This document shows, in pieces, positions 42,292 to 49,088 of a stretch of DNA of 64,000 nt. The stretch spans positions 1 through 64,000 of the forward strand of contig NZ_MACI01000003.1 in assembly GCF_001884105.1 (NCBI RefSeq), read 5' to 3'. This stretch comes from Bacillus luti (GTDB lineage: Bacteria > Bacillota > Bacilli > Bacillales > Bacillaceae_G). The notes below the pieces were generated by a model, which saw only the letters and a list, made by a program, of their open reading frames with translations, did no database searches and was not told the DNA's origin. A program made the position numbers and the translations under genes. Each line of letters opens with the position of its first letter. The stretch's first letter is position 1.

Positions 42292-43143
42292 TTGAAAAAG
42301 AAACAGCTATTTTTGGGAACGATTATTTCATGCGTAGTGCTGGCATTATCTGCATGTGGTTCCTCTGACAACGTAGTAACATCAAAAGTAGGAAACATTT
42401 CAGAGAAAGAGTTAAGTAAAGAACTGCATGAAAAATATGGTGAAAGTACTTTATATCAAATGATGTTAAGTAAAGCATTGCTAGATAAATATAAAGTTTC
42501 AGATGAAGAAGCACAAAAGAAAGTAGAAGAAGCGAAAGATAAAATGGGCGACAACTTTAAATCGACTTTAGAGCAATTAGGATTGAAAAATGAGGATGAA
42601 TTAAAAGAGAAAATGAAGCCAGAAATTGCATTTGAGAAAGCGATTAAAGAGACTGTTACAGAAAAAGATGTAAAAGAGAACTATAAACCAGAAATGAAGG
42701 TAAGTCACATACTAGTAAAAGATGAAAAGACTGCTAAAGAAGTAAAAGAGAAAGTAAATAATGGTGAAGATTTTGCTGCTTTAGCGAAGCAATATTCAGA
42801 AGATACTGGTTCAAAAGAACAGGGCGGGGAAATACCTGGGTTCGCTCCTGGACAAACAGTGAAAGAATTTGAAGAAGCTGCGTATAAATTAGATGCAGGA
42901 CAAGTAAGTGAGCCAATTAAAACTACTTACGGTTACCATATTATTAAAGCGACTGATAAAAAAGAGTTGAAGCCGTTTGATGAAGTAAAGGATAAGATTC
43001 GTAAAGATTTAGAAGAACAAAGACTACAAGATACGACAGGTAAATGGAAACAACAAGTAGTCACTGATTTATTGAAAGCTGCTGATATTAAGGTAAATGA
43101 TAAAGAATTTAAAGATACATTTGAATTTCTAGAAAAGAAATAA
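42292..43143 (+). CDS. prsA: PrsA foldase, peptidylprolyl isomerase lipoprotein
   Basis: A 283-residue lipoprotein that assists folding of secreted proteins at the membrane-wall interface. The signal peptide ends in the lipobox L-S-A-C (Cys21). A Lys/Glu-rich N-terminal foldase region (about 25-130) is followed by a parvulin domain (about 133-230: KVSHILVKDEKTAKEV, FAALAKQYSEDTGSKEQGGEI, YGYHIIKATD) and a helical C-terminus. TTG start at 42292 after GTGAGG. The B. cereus group has several PrsA paralogues, and this is one of them. Confidence 0.92.
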   Translation: MKKKQLFLGTIISCVVLALSACGSSDNVVTSKVGNISEKELSKELHEKYGESTLYQMMLSKALLDKYKVSDEEAQKKVEEAKDKMGDNFKSTLEQLGLKNEDELKEKMKPEIAFEKAIKETVTEKDVKENYKPEMKVSHILVKDEKTAKEVKEKVNNGEDFAALAKQYSEDTGSKEQGGEIPGFAPGQTVKEFEEAAYKLDAGQVSEPIKTTYGYHIIKATDKKELKPFDEVKDKIRKDLEEQRLQDTTGKWKQQVVTDLLKAADIKVNDKEFKDTFEFLEKK

Positions 43144-43146
43144 ATT

Positions 43147-43179
43147 AGAAAAGGGAACTCATATAGAGTTCCCTTTTCT
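43147..43179. terminator. Terminator of prsA
   Basis: AGAAAAGGGAACTC and its complement, ending TTTTCT; a 14-bp stem. Confidence 0.88.
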
Positions 43180-43486
43180 AATTAGTGTGTGAGTTATAAA
43201 TAGATAGTAAGACAATACAATATTACATTTTAATATTAAGAATTACAATGTAAAATTATGGATATAATTAAAAGGGAGAAAATAATTGTTTTATAGATTG
43301 TTGGTATTATAATGTTTTAGTTAATTAATTTTATTAAAGTGGATAACATTATTTGAAGAATAATACATATAATTGTATTGAAAAAATATTGTCGTTATAA
43401 GAAATGACAAGCTGAGCATTCTGTGAAAAAGAATGCTTATTTGTAATTGAATTAGTTATTAAATAAATTAAGCTAGGAGAGATATT
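43180..43486 (+). other. AT-rich gap without a supported gene
   Basis: Holds an AGCATTC/GAATGCT hairpin (about 43415-43438) with a weak T tract. ACATATAATTGTA near 43364 may be part of a promoter for the next gene. Confidence 0.4.
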
Positions 43487-43705
43487 ATGAAAGTCATTTT
43501 TCAAAGAGAAGGCGGAGGGAAAGTTTTTGAATCGTATGATGAAAATATAAGTGATTTAATGGCGATATTAAAAGAAACGAAAGGGATTAAAATCGGGATG
43601 GTTGAGTATGGAGTGATAAAATATAAACTGGAGTATTTTCGTCATCCGAAAAAAGCAGAAACAGAGAGAGAGTTACATATAATAATACAACCTAAACATA
43701 TTTAA
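43487..43705 (+). CDS. Hypothetical 72-residue protein
   Basis: A small soluble alpha/beta protein: KVIFQREGGGKVFESYDENI, SDLMAILKETKGIKIG, YKLEYFRHPKKAETERELHI. Family not recognised. AGGAGAG precedes the ATG by 6 bases. A terminator follows, so it is a single-gene unit. Confidence 0.65.
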   Translation: MKVIFQREGGGKVFESYDENISDLMAILKETKGIKIGMVEYGVIKYKLEYFRHPKKAETERELHIIIQPKHI

Positions 43706-43716
43706 TCGAGTATGTA

Positions 43717-43749
43717 TGAAAAGAGAGTGTTGCTATTGCTCTCTTTTCA
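43717..43749 (+). terminator. Terminator after the 72-residue gene
   Basis: AAAAGAGAG/CTCTCTTTT stem with T-rich 3' arm. Confidence 0.7.
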
Positions 43750-43751
43750 TA

Positions 43752-43790
43752 GAAACTTATAAGGAATGGATTTTTTTCATTATAAGTTTC
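43752..43790. repeat. Perfect 11-bp inverted repeat
   Basis: GAAACTTATAA (43752-43762) and TTATAAGTTTC (43780-43790) enclose a loop containing seven T. Possibly an operator or a second terminator. Confidence 0.55.
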
Positions 43791-43944
43791 TTAAGTTTTG
43801 TGAGTTCGTTCATTATTATATATGTGTTTTTGTAAGGATGGTTAATACAAAAGATCAAAACTTTGTAGTATAGGCAGGGATTTTATATTTAGGTAAATAA
43901 ATATATAAGAAAATAGTTTTTAATGGAATATTGGAGGGCAAAAA

Positions 43945-44352
43945 ATGAGTTTAGCAAGTTATGTAGGCTGTAACGTTAAAATCCCGCTAACAGATCCAGA
44001 TTCTAATACTCTAATTATTTTTGGACCATGTTTTTCAGATGATAGTGCACTTGAAGTTGTGCAAGAATTTCAGTTCCAAACAAATTATACGTATGAAGTT
44101 TCATCTGGTTGGGGAATTGAACTAGTTGAGTGGCAAACTTTAAAGGAGAAGAAAGAAGCTAAAGAAAAGCTTTTAACTTTATGTTCGATTATGGAAGGAT
44201 ATTTGAATGAGGGGGACTATTTTGAATTATTTAGTTGTTGGGTTGGTGATGAAGATCAGGAACGAGTAGGAGATTTGAAATTGAAAATAAATCATTTTAA
44301 TATAGATGGAATTTGTATTCCAGAAAGAACACTAGTTAGGATAGAAAAATAA
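43945..44352 (+). CDS. Hypothetical 135-residue protein
   Basis: A soluble acidic alpha/beta protein: MSLASYVGCNVKIPLTDPD, LIIFGPCFSDDSALEVVQEF, YEVSSGWGIELVEW, then a Lys/Glu helix and LFSCWVGDEDQERVG. Family not recognised; size and acidity recall immunity-type proteins, but no toxin gene is adjacent, so no function is given. TTGGAGGG lies seven bases before the ATG; a terminator follows. Confidence 0.65.
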   Translation: MSLASYVGCNVKIPLTDPDSNTLIIFGPCFSDDSALEVVQEFQFQTNYTYEVSSGWGIELVEWQTLKEKKEAKEKLLTLCSIMEGYLNEGDYFELFSCWVGDEDQERVGDLKLKINHFNIDGICIPERTLVRIEK

Positions 44353-44375
44353 ATGTTGATAACATCAAGTATTAG

Positions 44376-44410
44376 AAAAAGCGATTTCACACTGAGTGAA
44401 GTCGCTTTTG
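44376..44410 (+). terminator. Terminator after the 135-residue gene
   Basis: AAAAGCGATTTCAC/GTGAAGTCGCTTTT stem with one wobble. Confidence 0.88.
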
Positions 44411-44545
44411 TCGTTATTACATGTACTTAATTTTGGGAGTGAAAAAATTTTGTTTGAAAAAGGAAAAGGAAACAAAGGTTATAAGTATGATTCCATAATA
44501 AAAATTACGTTTAATTAAAAAATATAAGCATGCCTCTTCTCAAAG

Positions 44546-44580
44546 GAATATATGTTCGTGTATAATTAGAACAAACGTTC
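44546..44580 (+). promoter_or_regulatory. LexA (SOS) boxes flanking a -10 box
   Basis: GAATATATGTTC (44546-44557, one mismatch) and GAACAAACGTTC (44569-44580, exact GAAC-N4-GTTC) flank TATAAT at 44561-44566. This is the layout of a LexA-repressed promoter, 116 bases before the YolD-like gene. Confidence 0.7.
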
Positions 44581-44695
44581 CTTGTGTGAGACGTTTTATT
44601 ATTTAGAAATACATACAATCTTAGTAATTACGAAAAAATGATTGAGGAACAGAATGTTTGAAATAGAATAGATAAATGATCAAGGAGATAAAGAA

Positions 44696-45043
44696 ATGAA
44701 TGAAGTAAAGGTGCAGAAAGAAAAAAAAGAATGGGTTCCATTTACAGTCATGTCGGAACAATTGTTAAGTGTGCGAAAGATTGTTGGCGAGAAATTAAAA
44801 GTACAAAAGCCGATTTTAACAAACGAAGCAAAAGAAAAAATTTCTGATGAATTGTTAACTTCATTATTGTCTGAGAAAGAGATGTTGGTTACATATTTTG
44901 AAGATGGTTACATACTAACAAGCTATATGACAGTCGTACATATAAATCCGGTAAAGCAAATTGTAATGTGTACAGATGCTTTTTACAAAACGTATGTATT
45001 TAATGGTACGGATATTATTAACGTACAAGAAGTTGAAATGTAA
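44696..45043 (+). CDS. YolD-like protein
   Basis: A 115-residue protein of the YolD-like family: EWVPFTVMSEQLLSVRKIVGEK, then EKEMLVTYFEDGYILTSYMTVVHINPVKQIVMCTDAF, the core beta-sheet of the family. YolD-like proteins accompany Y-family polymerases (UvrX, YqjW) in the SOS response of Bacillus. Here no polymerase gene follows, yet two LexA-like boxes precede it. AGGAGAT lies seven bases before the ATG. Confidence 0.78.
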   Translation: MNEVKVQKEKKEWVPFTVMSEQLLSVRKIVGEKLKVQKPILTNEAKEKISDELLTSLLSEKEMLVTYFEDGYILTSYMTVVHINPVKQIVMCTDAFYKTYVFNGTDIINVQEVEM

Positions 45044-45097
45044 CATGTAGGTTTTTTGGTTGATGAATAAGGAAAAAGGGAAAAATCATACGAAGAA

Positions 45098-45121
45098 GCA
45101 GCTAGCTTCATACTAGCTGCT
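45098..45121. other. Hairpin downstream of the YolD-like gene
   Basis: AGCAGCTAG/CTAGCTGCT stem with a short loop, no T run; it could end either convergent transcript. Confidence 0.5.
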
Positions 45122-45240
45122 GAGCCCCAGGGAAAGGGAGAAAAGATAGGGTACTCCAAAAATCAATAATAGCTGTATAACAGCCTGATTATAGTATAGA
45201 CAAATTTAAAAATCCTAAACAGAATGATGAAAATATAGCG

Positions 45241-45456
45241 TTAGGCGGTACCTACTTGGTTTTGATCTGCAAGGTCAGAATCAAACGTATTAGTCGCACT
45301 AACACCGCTAAAAGTATTAACGACAAAACCAACATTCGATGCGCCAGATCCATTATAAGCTTTCGTATTTTCTTTCGGAGAAACGTTGTAGAAATCACCT
45401 AAGTTAAATGAACCGTTACTATTTTGTACAACTAAATTCCCTACAACTGATGGCAT
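45241..45456 (-). CDS. GerPA/GerPF-family spore germination protein
   Basis: A 71-residue protein beginning MPSVVGNLVVQNSNGSFNLG and continuing DFYNVSPKENTKAYNGSGASNVGF then FVVNTFSGVSATNTFD, the gerPA/gerPF pattern. Such proteins sit in the spore coat and help germinants reach their receptors. It is a lone copy away from any gerP operon. ATG 45456 follows AGGTG. A SigK-type promoter lies at 45491-45518 on the minus strand. Confidence 0.88.
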   Translation of the reverse strand: MPSVVGNLVVQNSNGSFNLGDFYNVSPKENTKAYNGSGASNVGFVVNTFSGVSATNTFDSDLADQNQVGTA

Positions 45457-45490
45457 AATTTTCACCTGCTTTACATTTAATTGTTAACAC

Positions 45491-45518
45491 TAATATATGG
45501 AGCTATAGTCCAAATGGT
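45491..45518 (-). promoter_or_regulatory. SigK-type promoter of the GerPF-like gene
   Basis: On the minus strand AC (45518-45517), 17 bases, CATATATTA (45499-45491). Confidence 0.65.
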
Positions 45519-45667
45519 TCATTTAACAAAAATTGTGGAATAGTAAAACATTTGAATTATCGTTTAATCCTTTTATAAAAGTGTGTTAAAATTAATGTAA
45601 GTTTAAGTAATTCAAAGATTAAATTTGTATAATTAATATATACGAAAATAAAAGGAGGCAAAATGTT

Positions 45668-46003
45668 ATGAATAATGTTATAAAAAAAGTGGATTTAACA
45701 GATGCAAAATCAAGTCCTCTTGTTGCACTTATTTATAGCAATGAAGTTGTATTGGTTGAAGAAGCATTTTGTCCAAATGAAATAAAATTAAAGTTTAATG
45801 AAATAGCAATTTTATCGGCAATTAAAACAGCACATATTACGAAAGTATCTATTAGGAAAGACCTCGAAGTGATTTTTCATGATACTGGTGTTTTATTAGT
45901 GAAGCAAAATGTTGATTATAGTAGTAATCAATCTATTACTATGCATTTTGAGCAATTCAAAAAGTTGCAAAATGAAATTGAGTATTTACATAAAAGTATG
46001 TAA
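45668..46003 (+). CDS. Hypothetical 111-residue protein
   Basis: A soluble alpha/beta protein with no recognised family: VIKKVDLTDAKSSPLVALIY, FNEIAILSAIKTAHITKVSI, IFHDTGVLLVKQNVDY and a C-terminal helix. AAAGGAGG lies eight bases before ATG 45668. An out-of-frame ATG four bases upstream (45664) is ignored. Confidence 0.65.
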   Translation: MNNVIKKVDLTDAKSSPLVALIYSNEVVLVEEAFCPNEIKLKFNEIAILSAIKTAHITKVSIRKDLEVIFHDTGVLLVKQNVDYSSNQSITMHFEQFKKLQNEIEYLHKSM

Positions 46004-46340
46004 ATAGGTTAGATGAAGATTCTTGCATGAAAGTGGACTGTTTTGTGGTGAAAATTTTTTGGATGAATCGCACTGTAAACATAAATATATTTTTATTTAG
46101 ATGCAAGATAGTGAGGTTTTTAAACTGATATATTAGGTTTAGCTCACATTTTTCAGTGTGAGAAATGTTGAGGAATTAAAAGTAATATTAAATTTATGGA
46201 TAAATAAACAGGAGTAACCGCTATGGTTATTCTTTTTTTTCAATATCAAAAATGCTACTAAAGTATGAAGTGAGTTGATACTTTAGTAAATGGCTGAATA
46301 AAAGTGAAGAGAGTAAAATATGGAAAGGGAGGCGAGGGAA
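46004..46340 (+). other. AT-rich gap with a terminator
   Basis: No gene is supported. A terminator at 46211-46240 (GAGTAACC/GGTTATTC, eight T) lies 200 bases after the last stop, so the preceding transcript has a long 3' tail or a small RNA ends here. Confidence 0.5.
46211..46240 (+). terminator. Terminator upstream of the SDR gene
   Basis: GAGTAACC, GCTAT loop, GGTTATTC then TTTTTTTT. Confidence 0.8.
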
Positions 46341-47042
46341 TTGAAGCAAAACGAAATTAGGAAACTTGTAATAATTACAGGAGTGACGCAAGGGTTAGGA
46401 CGCGTAATGGTTGAAAGATTTCATGAATTGGGATGGAATATATGTGGATGTGGACGTTCAAAAGATAAAATTGAAGAACTAAAAAAACATTACGGTAATA
46501 CACAGGATTTTCAAATCATTGATGTTTCAGATTCTCAGCAAGTTAGTAGTTGGGCAAGCTATGTACTTCATAAATATAGAACTCCCGATTTGTTAATAAA
46601 TAATGCATCAATTGTTAATCAAAATGCACCAATTTGGAAAGTTACAGCTAGTGAATTTGATAATGTAATGAATATAAACGTTAATGGTGTAGTAAATGTA
46701 ATAAGAGCATTTGTCCCAGCGATGGTAGCTAGGAAAGAAGGAATTATTATTAATATGAGTTCTAGTTGGGGGAGAGAAGGTGAGGCTGAGCTTGCACCGT
46801 ACTGTGCCTCAAAGTTTGCAATTGAAGGTATTACGAAATCTATGGCACTGGAATTGCCTCGTGGAATGGCTGTTGTCGCTTTAGATCCAGGAGGAAGCAT
46901 TAAGACCCCGATGCTGTATTCATGTGCACCACAATATGTAAAGGAATCACCTACACCTGAAATGTGGTCACATAAAGCAATTCAATATATATTAAATATA
47001 ACAGTAGAGAATAATGGGGATTCGTTGACGTGCCCAGAATAG
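46341..47042 (+). CDS. Short-chain dehydrogenase/reductase
   Basis: A 233-residue classical SDR using NAD(P)H. The cofactor loop TGVTQGLGR (about 13), NNAS (about 84), MSSSWGREGEAELAPYCASK with the catalytic Ser and Tyr-x3-Lys (about 136-155), and the LDPGGSIKT loop are present. Substrate unknown. TTG 46341 is chosen because GGAGGCGAGGG lies just upstream with 6-base spacing; ATG 46320 in frame is the alternative. Confidence 0.82.
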   Translation: MKQNEIRKLVIITGVTQGLGRVMVERFHELGWNICGCGRSKDKIEELKKHYGNTQDFQIIDVSDSQQVSSWASYVLHKYRTPDLLINNASIVNQNAPIWKVTASEFDNVMNINVNGVVNVIRAFVPAMVARKEGIIINMSSSWGREGEAELAPYCASKFAIEGITKSMALELPRGMAVVALDPGGSIKTPMLYSCAPQYVKESPTPEMWSHKAIQYILNITVENNGDSLTCPE

Positions 47043-47116
47043 CATCAAAAGTAAGTGTATATTGACTGATATAAATGTTTTTAACTGCATATATCTTCAT
47101 TGAGAAATGTGTTGAT

Positions 47117-47145
47117 AAAAAAGTACCGTAAAGGTGCTTTTTTTG
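47117..47145 (+). terminator. Terminator of the SDR gene
   Basis: AAAAGTACC/GGTGCTTTT stem with one wobble and T run. Confidence 0.8.
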
Positions 47146-47260
47146 TATGATTAACACACTATAGAATGCACAAAATTACATGTGCAAAATAAAATAAGAG
47201 ATTAAGGGCGACGTTTGTTTATTTCGAAAGCAGTAGAAAATTTTTGTACGGGTGATAAAA

Positions 47261-47935
47261 ATGAATCTGCGCAGTTTAAAAGTGACAGGGGCATGGTTTC
47301 AAGTAGGTGGAAATCTTACAGCGGCTATCGGAACAACAAGAGGATTTCATGGAGAAGAAAAGGTTGAATCGGATCTTGTTATTGTAGGAAGCTCATTACA
47401 AGCCCTTGGGTATATATTGCAAATTATGGAAAGTAATTGTAGTAAAGATGATGGGGAAAAAGAAAATCAAAATATATATTTGGAGAATAGAAGTAAAATA
47501 CTTGATAAAATGGGGATTGAGTTATTAGCATTAGGAAATATATCGAATGTAATAGGAACGTATTTTAATATAAACGAACAACTGAAAGAGAATGATTATC
47601 TTATAATTGTCGGGAACAGTTTACAGTCAATTGGTGCTTTTTTAGGAGTAGAAGCAGCATTGATGGAGAGAAAAGCTATACAAAGAATCATTATTCTAGG
47701 AAATTCTATGCAAAGTTTAGGGGCTGGGCTTCAAGCATATCAAGGCATTATTAATGTATCAAAGGATGAAGTTGAAAATGAAGACAGTATTATGGATAAG
47801 GAGAATGAGAGGATAATAGCACTCATTGGTATTTGGATACAAGCAATAGGAACTGTTATTTCTGCAATTGGATTAACTATAATAGAGGGAGAAGAGAGAG
47901 TAGAAAACAATCAAGGTGTTAAAATATCCATTTAA
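47261..47935 (+). CDS. Repetitive Gly/Leu/Gln protein (DUF6944-like)
   Basis: A 224-residue protein built from about six degenerate repeats of roughly 30 residues around the core G-x-x-[LI]-Q-[AS]-[LI]-G: AWFQVGGNLTAAIG, SSLQALGYILQIM, GIELLALGNISNVIG, NSLQSIGAFLGVE, NSMQSLGAGLQAY, IWIQAIGTVISAIG. The helices are hydrophobic on one face and could form a membrane-associated bundle. I recall a B. cereus-group family called DUF6944 with this look; function unknown. ATG 47261 is eight bases after GGGTG; GTG 47252 lies in that site. Confidence 0.68.
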   Translation: MNLRSLKVTGAWFQVGGNLTAAIGTTRGFHGEEKVESDLVIVGSSLQALGYILQIMESNCSKDDGEKENQNIYLENRSKILDKMGIELLALGNISNVIGTYFNINEQLKENDYLIIVGNSLQSIGAFLGVEAALMERKAIQRIIILGNSMQSLGAGLQAYQGIINVSKDEVENEDSIMDKENERIIALIGIWIQAIGTVISAIGLTIIEGEERVENNQGVKISI

Positions 47936-48130
47936 AGAAAGTATGTAAAATTTCAGTTTTACGTACGGGATAAAATTGATATAGTAGGTTTTTCTTTCAT
48001 ATGAATAGAATATATAACAGTAAAGGAGTTTTTATTGTTCACTTGAAATGTATGAGACACCCAAATAAACGGGTAGATTAGCGCATGAAAAGAGGAGAAA
48101 TAAAAAAATAAAACAAGGAGTTTTCAAGCG

Positions 48131-48343
48131 ATGATGTATTTATTAGCAATTTTTCTTCCACCTGTAGCGGTATTATTTTGCGGAAAGCCATTTCAAGCAG
48201 TAATAAATTTTATATTAACATTAATATTTTGGGTACCAGGAGTTATACATGCAATTTTTGTTGTACATGAAAAAAAAGCTGATCGACGTTTGAAGAAACA
48301 AATTCAAGCATATGATGAAATTAATAGGAGAAATAGAAGGTAA
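48131..48343 (+). CDS. Pmp3/YqaE-family small membrane protein
   Basis: A 70-residue protein with two membrane helices: YLLAIFLPPVAVLFCGKPFQ and INFILTLIFWVPGVIHAIFVV, the UPF0057/Pmp3 signature. A basic tail follows (KKADRRLKKQIQ). Pmp3-like proteins affect membrane potential or salt tolerance in other organisms. AAGGAG precedes the adjacent ATG codons at 48131 and 48134. Terminator follows. Confidence 0.82.
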   Translation: MMYLLAIFLPPVAVLFCGKPFQAVINFILTLIFWVPGVIHAIFVVHEKKADRRLKKQIQAYDEINRRNRR

Positions 48344-48366
48344 CTAGATCGTGAAAATTTTTAAAA

Positions 48367-48399
48367 AAGAAAGGAGGAATTGTCCCCCCTTTCTTTTTT
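48367..48399 (+). terminator. Terminator of the Pmp3-like gene
   Basis: GAAAGGAGG/CCCCCTTTC-type stem with one mismatch and seven T. Confidence 0.78.
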
Positions 48400-48414
48400 A
48401 TATGGTGTTTAAGT

Positions 48415-48624
48415 TTAAATTTTCGTGTAGCGGTAAGAATTTTTAATATAAGTATTATGATAATAACTTTTAGAGTGTGCGTTTAATAAACCAGTGTAAA
48501 TATTTTCTGGTACGTTAAAGAAATCATACATACCATTCTTAAGTTGAATTCTTAAAATCATAGACAAAGGATTATAGCCAACAGCAACTATATTTTTTGA
48601 GATAATGGGAGATAACTTCATCAT
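48415..48624 (-). CDS. KTSC-domain protein
   Basis: A 69-residue protein of the KTSC type: NIVAVGYNPLSMILRIQLKNG, MYDFFNVPENIYTGLLNAHSKSYYHNTYIKNSY. The family is named for a K-T-S-C motif; here the matching end reads H-S-K-S-Y-Y, so the Cys is absent. Function unknown; relatives are often phage-linked. AAGGAG lies seven bases before ATG 48624. Confidence 0.72.
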   Translation of the reverse strand: MMKLSPIISKNIVAVGYNPLSMILRIQLKNGMYDFFNVPENIYTGLLNAHSKSYYHNTYIKNSYRYTKI

Positions 48625-49088
48625 TACACAACTCCTTACTGTTCATTTTTGTTGATTTCTTGTAAATATTGGGATTATGTTGTTGAAATTCTAATAATTA
48701 AAGAGGTATTATACTTATATGCAATATATTAAATGTTCGTTATACGTAATTATAAGGAAGTTCACACGAAGTACATATCGTTGTGCTATTTTTATTTCAC
48801 CTTTGATTTATAAATAAGAAAATATTGACCATTTGAAAAAAAGGTTTATTATTTATACGAGGTACTAAAAATTCACTTTTTACATTCTATGCTTTAAGGG
48901 GCAGCATTATTAGGAAAAATAGAAGTGAAAATAGCTTGTATAAGAAGTATTCTAAAATTTATAATCTGTGAATTGGGAAAATATTGAATGCTCCAGGTCA
49001 ATATACTTTCTTAATAAAATTTTTTAGAAAGTGACCTCAATATTTTTAAGTAAATCAACGGGAGAATTGAAAGGCAGGAGAAAGTAAC
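48625..49088 (+). other. Gap upstream of the penicillin-binding protein gene
   Basis: No gene is supported. AGGTC-(AATAT)-ACTTTCT and AGAAAGT-GACCT (about 48995-49035) form a large bulged hairpin followed by CAATATTTTT, 40 bases before the ribosome binding site. It may act as an attenuator for the PBP gene. Confidence 0.45.

Noticed and set aside
43945..44352. Acidic 135-residue protein as an immunity protein
   Set aside because: Composition alone suggests it; there is no toxin or polymorphic-toxin gene next to it, so function was left unassigned.
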